NCBI GenBank assembly: GCA_003252395.1
Contig: QKEL01000009.1
Span: 496,001 to 560,000, forward strand
Direction of reading: 5' to 3'
DNA: 64,000 nucleotides
Source of the DNA: Spirochaetales bacterium
Lineage (GTDB): Bacteria > Spirochaetota > Spirochaetia > Treponematales > Treponemataceae
The notes beneath the pieces are model-generated. The model was not told the origin of the DNA and searched no databases. It saw only the letters and a program-made list of their open reading frames with translations. The translations under genes were made by a program, and so were the position numbers. Shown in pieces: positions 27,611 through 36,122 of this stretch. The number at the start of each line of letters is the position of its first letter. The stretch's first letter is position 1.

Positions 27611-28526
27611 GCTTCGGCTGACCGTTTCGGGCGTTTCCGCGGAAGGAATGAGACTTGATCGCTATTGCGCCAACCATGCCGGGGCGGTGAGCCGTTCTCG
27701 CCTGAAAAACGGAGCGTTGGGCGTAACCGTTAACGGCAAGTCGGCGAAGCTTTCGCGTACGGTAAAAAACGGCGACGAGATTGTCCTCGCCTGGGAAGAC
27801 CCCGTGCCCGAGAGGATCGAGGGGGAAGACATACCGCTTTCGGTCATCTACGAGGACGATAACGTCACCGTGATAGATAAGGCCCAGGGAATGGTCACCC
27901 ATCCGGCGGCCGGAAACTGGACGGGAACCCTCGTCAACGCCCTTATGTGGCGCTGGGGCATTGAATGTCCGGGCGCAAGCCTACGGCCGGGCATCGTTCA
28001 CCGATTGGATAAGGATACCTCCGGCGTTATCATTACCGCGCGAAATCCCGAGACCGAAACGTTCTTACAGGAACGGTTCCGGACGAGGCAAACCCGTAAG
28101 GTGTACGTGGCGGTCCTTCAAGGAGTGCCACGTACGGCAAGGGGCGAAATACGGACCAGGATCGCGCGGGACCCAAAAAACCGGAAGCGCTTCACCTGGA
28201 CCGACGACGAAAGCCGCGGAAAGCCCGCCCATACGGGGTATCGGGTAATTAAAACCTATGGCGGCTATTCCTTGGTCCTCTTTCGGCTTTACACCGGCAG
28301 AACCCATCAGCTAAGGGTTCACAGTAAATACCTGGGCTGCCCGATCCTGGGAGATCCGATATACGGAAAGAAAGATAGAAATTTTCCCGACTCGACCCTC
28401 ATGCTCCACGCGAGAAGGCTCACTATCGCCTTGCCTGACTCGAAAGGGGTTATGACCTTTCGCGCGCCCCTGCCAGACCGATTCAAGGCCGTAATCGGGC
28501 GCTTAGGGGAAATGTACCTTGAGTAG
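27603..28526 (+). CDS. rluD: RluD-type 23S rRNA pseudouridine synthase with S4 domain
   Basis: A 307-residue enzyme with an N-terminal S4 RNA-binding domain (about 1-70) and an RluA-family catalytic domain with GIVHRLDKDTSGVIITARN around residue 135, where the Asp of HRLD is the nucleophile. The GRTHQLRVH and GDPIYG motifs follow. This layout is that of RluD. Which uridines it modifies cannot be read from sequence. Confidence 0.88.
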   Translation: MSELRLTVSGVSAEGMRLDRYCANHAGAVSRSRLKNGALGVTVNGKSAKLSRTVKNGDEIVLAWEDPVPERIEGEDIPLSVIYEDDNVTVIDKAQGMVTHPAAGNWTGTLVNALMWRWGIECPGASLRPGIVHRLDKDTSGVIITARNPETETFLQERFRTRQTRKVYVAVLQGVPRTARGEIRTRIARDPKNRKRFTWTDDESRGKPAHTGYRVIKTYGGYSLVLFRLYTGRTHQLRVHSKYLGCPILGDPIYGKKDRNFPDSTLMLHARRLTIALPDSKGVMTFRAPLPDRFKAVIGRLGEMYLE

Positions 28527-29244
28527 CGCGGAGTCCCTGATTGAAAGCCCCTTCGTCGTACAGGACGCTCCCGGCTGGTCGGCGGTTTTCAAGCCGCACG
28601 GCATGCCTACCGCCCCCTTGCGCGCCGGGGAAAACGGAACCTTGCTTGCCTGGTTCCTCGCCTTGGCGCCAGAAGCCGCTTCGGTACGGGGAAAAAAAAG
28701 CGTTGAGAACGGGCTCATACACCGATTGGACACGCCTACGGAGGGGTTGGTACTCATCGCGAAGGACCAGTCGGCCTATGACGCGCTACAGGAATCGCAA
28801 AACGCGGATTTGATCAGGAAAACGTACCGAGCCATTTGCGATCCGGAAAGCCGGGCCGAATTGGATCGAATCGTAAAGGGCCTGCCTTTGGCGATCGAAA
28901 GTCGCTTTCGCGCCTGGGGCCCGGGTGGCAGGGAAGTCAGGCCCGTTTTCCCCGCCGACAGGCGATACGACGCGGCGGGAAGGGATTACCGAACAGTCCT
29001 TGTATCCGCGGAATTTACGGAGGGGGAAGGGGTCCGTTGCGCGTGCGAACTCACCCGGGGCTATCGGCATCAGGTTCGCGCGCACCTCGCCTCTATCGGC
29101 TTGCCCATTCAGGGCGACGATTTGTATAATCGCCGCTATACCGGTAGCGATACGGGTTCGCTCCGCATTCTCGCCCTGTCCGCCGTTGGCCTTTCGTTTC
29201 CCGACCCTATTACGAAGGCGCCAATAACGATTTCGCTTCCGTGA
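28519..29244 (+). CDS. RluA-family pseudouridine synthase without S4 domain
   Basis: A 241-residue second synthase directly after the first, with a TTG start overlapping the previous stop by eight bases. HRLDTPTEGLVLIAK carries the catalytic Asp. RGYRHQVRAHLASIGLPIQGDDLYN is the C-terminal motif set. It lacks the S4 domain and is shorter, as in RluA/TruC-like enzymes. Its 3' end overlaps the convergent folC end by 35 bases. The TTG start is supported by the tight overlap. Confidence 0.82.
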   Translation: MSSAESLIESPFVVQDAPGWSAVFKPHGMPTAPLRAGENGTLLAWFLALAPEAASVRGKKSVENGLIHRLDTPTEGLVLIAKDQSAYDALQESQNADLIRKTYRAICDPESRAELDRIVKGLPLAIESRFRAWGPGGREVRPVFPADRRYDAAGRDYRTVLVSAEFTEGEGVRCACELTRGYRHQVRAHLASIGLPIQGDDLYNRRYTGSDTGSLRILALSAVGLSFPDPITKAPITISLP

Positions 29245-30556
29245 CGAGATAAAAGGAACCGGTGATGAGGAGCGGAACCCCAGCCGATTTTGCGTTGGCG
29301 ACCGCGGCGAGAATCGCCCGGTCGAACCGTTCGTCCACCGCGAGTTCCGCGCCGCCGCGCGCCGTCTGAAACGCCGAAACCGCACGGTCCAAGTCGCTCG
29401 TCTTCTTTATCCCCGGCTTGGTAAGGGTCACCCGCTCAAAGGCCGGCACGATGATTCCCGCCATGGATTCCACGTCCTTATCCGCGGCGCAGGCGAAAAG
29501 GATATGGGCCTGGCCGGGAAAAACCCTTTTGAACGTTTCCACGGTCAGGGTGAGGCTGCGCACCGTATGGGCGCCGTCCAGCACGATGGCGGGTTCCCGT
29601 CCCAGTATCTCGAACCGGCCCGGGAGCCAAGCCCGCGAAAGCCCGCGCTCGATGGTTGCCTCGTCTAGGTCCGGAATCAGGTATTTGCTTACGTAGGCGG
29701 CAAGGGCGGCGTTTCTCGCCTGTATGGCGTTGGGCATGGGAATGAGCGCCTTGATTGGCCTTTCGAACGACGGCCCGCCGTTGAGTCGATTAAAGGATAA
29801 CGTCACGTCAAGGCCGCGGACCGAGGATTCTGCCTCCATTGAACGCACGGCGTCTTCCATGGAAAAGGCGATTGCCCTTCGCTTTCTCGCCGTCTCTTCC
29901 AGTACGGTTCTCGCTTCCGCCGTCTGTTCGGAAAGGAACACGGGAACGCCTTCCTTGATTATTCCGGCCTTCTCGCCCGCGATCAGGGCGACGGTGGAGC
30001 CGAGGTATTCCGTATGCTCAAGCTCGATGGGCGTTATTACCGCTGCCTCGGGGATTATGACGTTCGTCGCGTCCAGCCGGCCACCCAAGCCCGTTTCTAT
30101 AACGGCCCAATCCAGGCCCGCCTCACGAAACGCCACGAAGGCGAAAAGGGTAACGAGCTCGAACCAGGTGGGTTCGGCGTTGCCGGGTACGTTCGAGGGT
30201 ATTATCGATTCCACCAGCGGTACCACGATATCCGCGGCCCGCCCGTACAGTTCATCGTCGAAGGCGCCGGAGGGCCGTGCTACCCGTTCGGTGAAATCGA
30301 GCATATGGGGCGAGGTATACAGTCCGGTAGAACGGCCCGACGCCTCGAAAATGCGGCCTATCATGGCGGAAACGGAGCCTTTCCCCTTGGATCCTGCCAC
30401 GTGAACGGATTTAAATGCCCGTTCCGGATGCCGAAAGCGTTCCACGAGATACCTCATGGTATCCAGGCTGAACTCGTCTTTTTTCTTGATTCGTTCGTAG
30501 TCAATATAGTTTTCAAGCCAGTCCGAAAACAGCTCGCTTTGCCGTTTTTTCACCAT
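29210..30556 (-). CDS. folC: Folylpolyglutamate synthase/dihydrofolate synthase FolC
   Basis: A Mur-ligase-family enzyme of about 448 residues. It has FolC P-loop VAGSKGKGSVSAMIG near residue 55, WAVIETGLGGRLDATNV, and IELEHTEYLGSTVALIAGEKAGIIKEG. It adds glutamate to folates. Two in-frame ATGs are separated by one codon (30562 and 30556). The second lies exactly six bases after a CATAAT -10 box with a TTTACC -35 at 17 bases, so it is chosen as start of a probably leaderless mRNA. Confidence 0.92.
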   Translation of the reverse strand: MVKKRQSELFSDWLENYIDYERIKKKDEFSLDTMRYLVERFRHPERAFKSVHVAGSKGKGSVSAMIGRIFEASGRSTGLYTSPHMLDFTERVARPSGAFDDELYGRAADIVVPLVESIIPSNVPGNAEPTWFELVTLFAFVAFREAGLDWAVIETGLGGRLDATNVIIPEAAVITPIELEHTEYLGSTVALIAGEKAGIIKEGVPVFLSEQTAEARTVLEETARKRRAIAFSMEDAVRSMEAESSVRGLDVTLSFNRLNGGPSFERPIKALIPMPNAIQARNAALAAYVSKYLIPDLDEATIERGLSRAWLPGRFEILGREPAIVLDGAHTVRSLTLTVETFKRVFPGQAHILFACAADKDVESMAGIIVPAFERVTLTKPGIKKTSDLDRAVSAFQTARGGAELAVDERFDRAILAAVANAKSAGVPLLITGSFYLVTEAKSLLAPS

Positions 30557-30562
30557 CGCCAT

Positions 30563-30591
30563 ATTATGGGGGAAAAGGTTCTTGCGGTAAA
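30563..30591 (-). promoter_or_regulatory. folC promoter
   Basis: Minus strand: TTTACC (30591-30586), 17-base spacer, CATAAT (30568-30563), then six bases to the ATG at 30556. It overlaps the divergent murC promoter, so the two promoters likely compete. Confidence 0.7.
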
Positions 30592-30611
30592 GTACCTTCT
30601 TTGGTTATTAT
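30582..30611 (+). promoter_or_regulatory. murC promoter
   Basis: TTGCGG (30582-30587), 18-base spacer, TATTAT (30606-30611), then GTTCCA and the ATG at 30618. There is no ribosome-binding site between the -10 box and the start codon. Confidence 0.65.
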
Positions 30612-30617
30612 GTTCCA

Positions 30618-32060
30618 ATGACGAAGTTTACCATGCCCGACGATTTCCGGGGTTTTCGGATCCATATGGTCGGGATCAAGGGAACCGGCATGGCAGCGCT
30701 CGCGGAGCTCCTCTCCGCCCGTGGCGCTGTTTTGAGCGGCAGTGACCGCCCTGAGGTATTTTATACCGATGCCATCCTCGCCCGTTTGGGAATCGTTCCT
30801 TTTACCGAATTTGACGGCGCCAACGTCTCCTCGGACGTACGGCTCGTCATATATTCCTCCGCCTATCGGCGCGACGCGAATCCGGAACTCCTCGAAGCGG
30901 ATCGCCGGGGCATTCCCGTGCTCATGTACACCGAGGCTCTCGGCGAATTTTCCGCAAAGAGCTATTCCTGCGGCATCGCGGGGGTTCACGGGAAGACCAC
31001 TACCACCGGAATGGCGGGCACCATCCTGCGTAAGCTCGATTTCAACGCCTCAGCCCTTGCCGGCAGCGTCATTTCCGGCTTTGGCGACCGTTCCACCATG
31101 ATCAACGGCGATAAGTATTTCGTCGCCGAAACCTGCGAGTACCATCGCCATTTTTTAAGCTTTCATCCCCGAAAGATCCTCCTTACCAGCATAGAAAGCG
31201 ACCATCAAGACTGTTTTCCGACCTATGAATCCATTCTCGCGGCTTTCATGCAATACATCGATTTACTGCCCCAATTCGGCGAGCTCATCTATTGTACCGA
31301 CGATCCCGGGGCGGTCGAGGCGGCGCGCTTGGTGTTTCAAAGCAGGCCCGACCTGATTTTCACGCCTTACGGGGAAAAGGCTACCGGCGAGTTCGCCCTC
31401 CGCATCAAGGGGATTCGCGAGGAACGCCTCGTCTTTTCCCTGAAGGGCTTTGCCGGCGAATTCAAGCTTCGCGTACCCGGCCACCATAACGCCCGCAACG
31501 CGGCCGGCGCCATCGCGCTCGCGGTAAGCCTTATCCGCGAGGAAAAGGGCGAGCTCTCGGTGGGCGACCTGGGCTTGATCCGCGAGGGCGTTGAGCTATT
31601 CGCCGGCTCCAAGCGGCGAGCCGAGATTATCGGCGAGGCAGGCGGCGTTTTGGTTATGGACGACTACGGCCACCATCCTACGGCCATCAAAACCACCATC
31701 GCCGGGCTCAAGGAATTCTATCCCGGCCGCCGCATCGTGGTAGATTTCATGTCCCATACGTACAGCCGTACCGCGGCGCTCCTCGGCGATTTTGCCGCCT
31801 CGCTTCGGGGCGCGGACGAGATTATACTCCATAAAATTTACGCCTCCGCCCGGGAAACCTACGATGGGACCGTCAGCGGGGAAACCCTGTATCAGGCCAC
31901 CAAGGCGAGGCACAAAAACGTTCGGTACTTTGACGAGGTAATGGACGCCAGGGAATACCTCGCGAAAAACCTGAGGAAAGGGGATCTTTTCGTGACCATG
32001 GGCGCGGGAGACAACTGGCAACTGGGCAAAACCGTTCTGGAGGACAGAAAAAAAGCATGA
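30618..32060 (+). CDS. murC: UDP-N-acetylmuramate--L-alanine ligase MurC
   Basis: A 480-residue Mur ligase with the N-terminal Rossmann motif GIKGTGMAALAELL, P-loop GVHGKTTTTGMAG (about 121-133), central-domain ETCEYHRHFLSF and the C-terminal DDYGHHPTAIKTT. MurC adds the first amino acid of the peptidoglycan stem in the cytoplasm. It leads a run of tightly spaced genes (yicC, cmk, mutY-like). Confidence 0.93.
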   Translation: MTKFTMPDDFRGFRIHMVGIKGTGMAALAELLSARGAVLSGSDRPEVFYTDAILARLGIVPFTEFDGANVSSDVRLVIYSSAYRRDANPELLEADRRGIPVLMYTEALGEFSAKSYSCGIAGVHGKTTTTGMAGTILRKLDFNASALAGSVISGFGDRSTMINGDKYFVAETCEYHRHFLSFHPRKILLTSIESDHQDCFPTYESILAAFMQYIDLLPQFGELIYCTDDPGAVEAARLVFQSRPDLIFTPYGEKATGEFALRIKGIREERLVFSLKGFAGEFKLRVPGHHNARNAAGAIALAVSLIREEKGELSVGDLGLIREGVELFAGSKRRAEIIGEAGGVLVMDDYGHHPTAIKTTIAGLKEFYPGRRIVVDFMSHTYSRTAALLGDFAASLRGADEIILHKIYASARETYDGTVSGETLYQATKARHKNVRYFDEVMDAREYLAKNLRKGDLFVTMGAGDNWQLGKTVLEDRKKA

Positions 32061-32923
32061 AGAGCATGACCGGCTACGGATACCGCGAATCGGTGACCGA
32101 AACCATGACCGTTTCCGTGGAAATAAAGAGCTATAACTCCCGTTTCTTGGACCTTTCGGTAAACCAACCCTATTGGCTGGGGCGGCTTGAAAGCCGGCTT
32201 CGGGAATACGCGTCCGCCCGTATACAGCGCGGAAAGGTCGAGGTGAACCTGAGAATCCGCGAGAAAAACGCGAACCTTCAGGTCACTTCCGATCCCGAGG
32301 CGGCCCGCGCCTATATGGGCGCGGTGGTGGAAATCGCCGACGCCCTCGGCCATAGCGGCGAAATTCCCCTTTCGCTCATCATCGCGCAGGAAGGGGTGCT
32401 CAAATCGGAGCGGCTTACCGATCCCGAAAGCTATTGGGCCGCGGTGGAACCGGTCCTCGAGGCGGCCTTCGCCGATTTCGAGGCCTCCCGCGTCGCGGAG
32501 GGGAAGGCGCTCGAGCGCGATATCCTGGAAATGACCGCCCGCATCGAAAAAGTCGCCGAACTCGTCGCCTCAAAGGTCCCCGAAATGGAAGCCATGTTCA
32601 AGGAAAACGTGAGGACCCGTTTCGCGGAGATGCTCGACAACCAGATCGACGAAGCGCGCGTCCTCCAGGAAACGGCGTCGCTCATGGTCAAATACACCAT
32701 CAACGAGGAACTGGTGCGTCTCCGCGCCCACCTGAAGAGCCTCCGCAAGGAACTGGCCGAAAACCCCTCCCCCGGGCGTAAAACGGACTTTATCTGCCAG
32801 GAGATAAACCGGGAAGTGAACACCATCGGCTCGAAGAACCAGATGCTGGAAATAGGGCAATCCGTTATCGAGGCGAAAGACGCGCTCGAGAACGTCCGGG
32901 AACAGTTACGTAACATAGAATAA
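32057..32923 (+). CDS. yicC: YicC-family endoribonuclease
   Basis: A 288-residue protein with the diagnostic opening MKSMTGYG, then EIKSYNSRFLDL and RGKVEVNLRI. The C-terminal half (GRKTDFICQEINREVNTIGSK) is the conserved DUF1732 region. E. coli YicC cleaves RNA. The ATG overlaps the murC stop by four bases. Confidence 0.93.
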   Translation: MKSMTGYGYRESVTETMTVSVEIKSYNSRFLDLSVNQPYWLGRLESRLREYASARIQRGKVEVNLRIREKNANLQVTSDPEAARAYMGAVVEIADALGHSGEIPLSLIIAQEGVLKSERLTDPESYWAAVEPVLEAAFADFEASRVAEGKALERDILEMTARIEKVAELVASKVPEMEAMFKENVRTRFAEMLDNQIDEARVLQETASLMVKYTINEELVRLRAHLKSLRKELAENPSPGRKTDFICQEINREVNTIGSKNQMLEIGQSVIEAKDALENVREQLRNIE

Positions 32924-32932
32924 GGAACGGTC

Positions 32933-33511
32933 ATGGAGTCTACTGATAAACCGCGTTATTACGTGAAGGAAGGCAAGGAACTCCGCGTCGCCATATCGGG
33001 CAGTTCCGGTTGCGGCAATACGACGGTTTCGCGCCTTCTGGCGGAAACCCTCGATATTTCGCTGATTAATTACACGTTCCGAACCCTTTCCCAGGAACAG
33101 CATATTCCCCTGGAAGAGATAATCGAACGCGCCAAGAGCGACGATTCCTTCGATCGCGTGGTCGACACCAAACAGGTGGAGCTCGCCCGCGAGTCCTCCT
33201 GCGTTTTGGGGTCGCGTTTGGCGGTCTGGATGCTTTCGGAAGCGGACTTGAAGGTATTCCTCACCGCGTCGCCCGAAGTGCGCGCAAGGCGCATTCTCAA
33301 CCGCGAGGGAGGGGATTTAGAGGCGATCCGCGCGTTTACGGAGCTGCGGGACCGAGAGGATACCCGCAGGTACCGGGAATTGTACGGCATAGACAACACG
33401 GATTTCAGTTTTGTCGATCTGGTCATAGACACCGAGAGGGAACTTCCCGAGGAAATAGTCGCCCGCATTCTTGACGCCCTGGAGGAGAGAGGCTTCATTG
33501 CCCGGGAATAG
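32933..33511 (+). CDS. cmk: Cytidylate-kinase-like protein with altered P-loop
   Basis: A 192-residue P-loop kinase of the short CMP-kinase type. The P-loop reads GSSGCGNTT (about residues 23-31): the invariant Lys of GKS/T is replaced by Asn. LID-type arginines are present (ARRILNREGG, RDREDTRRYRELYGI). The same Asn variant is, as I recall, usual in spirochaete members, so it is probably functional or specialised rather than decayed. Cmk would phosphorylate CMP/dCMP. It overlaps the next gene. Confidence 0.8.
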   Translation: MESTDKPRYYVKEGKELRVAISGSSGCGNTTVSRLLAETLDISLINYTFRTLSQEQHIPLEEIIERAKSDDSFDRVVDTKQVELARESSCVLGSRLAVWMLSEADLKVFLTASPEVRARRILNREGGDLEAIRAFTELRDREDTRRYRELYGIDNTDFSFVDLVIDTERELPEEIVARILDALEERGFIARE

Positions 33512-34328
33512 CGCCCTCACGGAACGCGAGATCGACTCCTTCAAGGATTCGATCATGGACAACTACCGCTCGGCCGGAAGGCGGTTTCCCTGGAGGGAGT
33601 CCCGAGACCCGTACGAAATCATGGTATCGGAGTTTATGCTTCAGCAAACCCAGACCGAGCGGGTTATCCCGAAATACGAGGCCTGGCTGAATCGCTTCCC
33701 CGATATCGCTTCGGTAGCCGAAGCGGGCCTAGCCGAGGTCCTTTCCCTCTGGGTCGGCCTGGGCTATAACCGGAGGGCCCGTTACCTGCGTGAAACCTGC
33801 GTCGCCCTCAGGGATTCCCATCGTTCGCGCATACCGGATGATCCCGAAACGCTCGTCCTCCTTCCGGGTATCGGGCCGTATACCGCAGCGGCGATTACCA
33901 CGTTCGCGTACGGCCGCGCAAACGCCTTTATCGAAACGAATATACGATCGGTCTATTTGCATTTCTTTTTTCAGGGAAAAAAGAACGTCACCGACAAAGA
34001 GATTCTCGAGTTGGTCAGGGAAACCCTCGACCGGTCGAATCCGCGCGAATGGTACTATGCCCTCATGGATTACGGGGCGGAACTGAAACGGAAGTTCGGG
34101 AACCCCAATCGTTCCGCCTCGGGCTATGCCCGCCAAGCGGCCTTTAAGGGCTCTAACCGCGAGGCCCGTGGGGCGATTATCCGTTATTTGGGTTCCGCTA
34201 GCCCCGCCTCTCCGCAGGAAATCGCGAAGGCGGAAAGCATAGAAACCGATAGGATACGTCGGGCCCTTGAGGGACTGGTCAAGGAAGGGCTCATAGCCGA
34301 GCGGGGCGGCAGGTACGGTCTCCCTTAA
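33498..34328 (+). CDS. mutY: MutY-like HhH-GPD adenine glycosylase without iron-sulfur cluster
   Basis: A 276-residue glycosylase with catalytic-Glu segment SEFMLQQTQT near residue 44 and hairpin LLPGIGPYTAAAITTFAYG. The usual catalytic Asp position reads IETNIRSV, so Glu replaces Asp. The C-terminal four-cysteine [4Fe-4S] motif is absent, and so is the NUDIX-like domain. A winged-helix-like C-terminus follows. The TTG at 33498 is chosen because GGAGGAG lies about ten bases upstream; a TTG at 33471 is an alternative. MutY removes A opposite 8-oxoG. Confidence 0.78.
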   Translation: MPGNSALTEREIDSFKDSIMDNYRSAGRRFPWRESRDPYEIMVSEFMLQQTQTERVIPKYEAWLNRFPDIASVAEAGLAEVLSLWVGLGYNRRARYLRETCVALRDSHRSRIPDDPETLVLLPGIGPYTAAAITTFAYGRANAFIETNIRSVYLHFFFQGKKNVTDKEILELVRETLDRSNPREWYYALMDYGAELKRKFGNPNRSASGYARQAAFKGSNREARGAIIRYLGSASPASPQEIAKAESIETDRIRRALEGLVKEGLIAERGGRYGLP

Positions 34329-34345
34329 AAATTGCCTCCCGCTTC

Positions 34346-34375
34346 TTGACATCCCGGCCCCTTTTTTGGTATAAA
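34346..34375 (+). promoter_or_regulatory. Promoter of tRNA-Gly
   Basis: Perfect TTGACA (34346-34351), 18-base spacer and TATAAA (34370-34375), placing the transcription start about 20 bases before the tRNA. Confidence 0.85.
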
Positions 34376-34391
34376 TTGCCTGTCAGCGAAG

Positions 34392-34488
34392 CCCCGATGG
34401 AGCGGATGTCGTATAACGGCTATTACCCCAGCCTTCCAAGCTGGAGACGAGGGTTCGACTCCCTTCATCCGCTCTATCGGGGTTTTTT
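34392..34488 (+). terminator. Terminator formed around the tRNA-Gly
   Basis: CCCCGAT (34392-34398) just before the tRNA pairs with ATCGGGG (34476-34482) just after it, followed by T6. The pre-tRNA acceptor stem is thereby extended into a terminator-like structure that encloses the tRNA. Confidence 0.7.
34402..34473 (+). tRNA. tRNA-Gly (anticodon TCC)
   Basis: A 72-base cloverleaf: acceptor GCGGATG/CATCCGC, anticodon stem CCAGC/GCTGG with loop CTTCCAA (TCC), and T-arm AGGG-TTCGACT-CCCT. CCA is not encoded. It is the likely attachment site of the adjacent prophage, whose integrase begins 95 bases downstream. Confidence 0.95.
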
Positions 34489-34530
34489 ATTTCTTTATCC
34501 CGTAATGGCTTAAATCGTCGAAGCCCAACA

Positions 34531-34550
34531 GTGTAGCCAGAGTGTAGCCA
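34531..34550 (+). repeat. Two direct copies of GTGTAGCCA beside the attachment site
   Basis: GTGTAGCCA occurs at 34531-34539 and 34542-34550, eleven bases apart, between the tRNA and the integrase start. Short direct repeats in this position are typical of integrase arm-type binding sites. Confidence 0.5.
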
Positions 34551-34567
34551 AAGAATTGCATTTTATT

Positions 34568-35725
34568 ATGGCACACGGAAATTACGATCTTTACAAAAGA
34601 AAAACCTCAAAGAAAACAATTTATTACTATCGCGCATATCGAAGCGACGGAAGCCGAACCTCGGGGAGGTCAACCGGCCAAACCTCAGAGCGCGCGGCGC
34701 GGAAGTATTGCGAAGACCTATATAAATCGGGACTTCTCGTTCCGACGCCTTCAGTTCTATTTTCGACCTACGCACGCCCCTGGTTCAAGTGGGATGAATG
34801 CCCCTATGTGAAAGATCGACGTGCCTCCGGGACCCAGCGGCGCCCCGGAATAACGGCTGACTATGCCCGGCAGATGCGCGGGTATCTTACGAACCACATC
34901 CTACCATATTTCGCTTCTATACCGGTATCGAAGATCAACCCGGTCATGATCAGAAAATGGCGCCTATGGCTCAAGGAGGGGCGAGAGGAGGCCGGGAAAC
35001 CGGTCCCGGGGTTAACCAACAAATCAATAAACAACGTCGCCTCTGCGCTGAAAATCATGCTCGACTGGGCCCTAGCCGATGAGGTCATCCATAAGGACCC
35101 GTTCCGCGGGGTGAGCCAGCTCCTCGTGGACGACGATACCCGCGGAGCGTTTACCCTGGAACAAGTCGAAACCATTTTTCACGCGCCCTGGTCCTCATAC
35201 GATGCCTGGCTCTTTGCGCTCACGGCCGCTACTACCGGGATGCGCGAAGCCGAGGTGCGGGCGATCAGGCGCGAGACCCTGCACGAGCGATATATCGACG
35301 TCAATCTGCAATATAAGGCCGGCAAGGGCCTCGCGCCTCTAAAAACAAAGGATGAGCGCAAAGTGCCGATCTGCGACGCGTTATACCGGCTCCTTGATGC
35401 GCACACGGCGAATAAACGCTTTACCTTCGACGTCGGGGAAGGCGTTCCGATAGGGGTAAAATTCGCTACCACGAGATTCAGTGAAATAGTGAACGCGAAT
35501 TACAAAGAGGAAAAAGAGGAGGGCGGGCTTGTCTTCCATTCCCTCAGGCACTTCTTCAATACCTACCTCCAAGCCGAAAATGTCCCTGTAAACAAAGTTG
35601 ACGCCGTGATAGGGCATTCGAGCGGGAAGGGCAGCATGACGGCGCGATATACGGATTGGCGCCCCGAAATGTTCCCGGAAGTCTATGAGGCCCAAGAAAA
35701 ACTTTTAAATACCCTCTTGACATAA
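34568..35725 (+). CDS. int: Prophage tyrosine integrase
   Basis: A 385-residue phage integrase. It has an N-terminal arm-binding domain (basic, aromatic KKTIYYYRAY), a SAM-like core-binding domain (about 95-175), and a catalytic domain with Arg in TGMREAEV (about 225), HSLRH (about 330), GHSS and the nucleophile Tyr in ARYTDW. It inserts and excises the prophage at the adjacent tRNA. ATG 34568 is used; a TTG at 34556 is in frame. The last two sense codons (TTG ACA) double as the -35 of the next promoter. Confidence 0.93.
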   Translation: MAHGNYDLYKRKTSKKTIYYYRAYRSDGSRTSGRSTGQTSERAARKYCEDLYKSGLLVPTPSVLFSTYARPWFKWDECPYVKDRRASGTQRRPGITADYARQMRGYLTNHILPYFASIPVSKINPVMIRKWRLWLKEGREEAGKPVPGLTNKSINNVASALKIMLDWALADEVIHKDPFRGVSQLLVDDDTRGAFTLEQVETIFHAPWSSYDAWLFALTAATTGMREAEVRAIRRETLHERYIDVNLQYKAGKGLAPLKTKDERKVPICDALYRLLDAHTANKRFTFDVGEGVPIGVKFATTRFSEIVNANYKEEKEEGGLVFHSLRHFFNTYLQAENVPVNKVDAVIGHSSGKGSMTARYTDWRPEMFPEVYEAQEKLLNTLLT

Positions 35726-35745
35726 AGGGCCATTGGCCCTATACT
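35717..35745 (+). promoter_or_regulatory. Near-consensus prophage promoter with palindromic spacer
   Basis: TTGACA (35717-35722), exactly 17 bases, TATACT (35740-35745). The spacer carries the perfect palindrome AGGGCC-ATT-GGCCCT, a likely operator. It drives the small genes at 35802-36754 and overlaps the integrase stop. Confidence 0.85.
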
Positions 35746-35801
35746 AATAACATAAAGACCGGCCGCATGGCATGGTTAACCCCTCCAGATAGGAGATGCA
35801 A

Positions 35802-36116
35802 ATGAATCACTACTACCGACTGATGGTCCCAACGACCATCTACAACGAACCCGCTCCGGCCGACCTGGTCGATGAGGTTCGATCCAGCGTGAAGCTGGCG
35901 CTGGCCGAAGCGTTCGGCGGGTACACTGAGACCCGATCGACCGGAGGCTACCGGGCCGAGTCCGGCGAGCTGATCGAGGAAACGGTCTACCAGATCGAGG
36001 CCTCCTACAGCGAGCCGAACGACGAGTTGGTCTGGAAGCTGGCGGCCGAGATCAAGGGCCGGCTCTCTCAAGAGTCGGTGATGATCCGGAAGGACCACGA
36101 GGTAACCTTCCTGTAA
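35802..36116 (+). CDS. Small prophage protein of unknown function
   Basis: A 104-residue soluble protein (MNHYYRLMVPTTIYNEPAPAD...). Its acidic/amphipathic pattern matches no family I recognise. The ATG at 35802 is set by AGGAG at 35791-35795; an ATG two codons earlier abuts that site and is rejected. First gene after the strong early promoter. Confidence 0.7.
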   Translation: MNHYYRLMVPTTIYNEPAPADLVDEVRSSVKLALAEAFGGYTETRSTGGYRAESGELIEETVYQIEASYSEPNDELVWKLAAEIKGRLSQESVMIRKDHEVTFL

Positions 36117-36122
36117 GGAACC

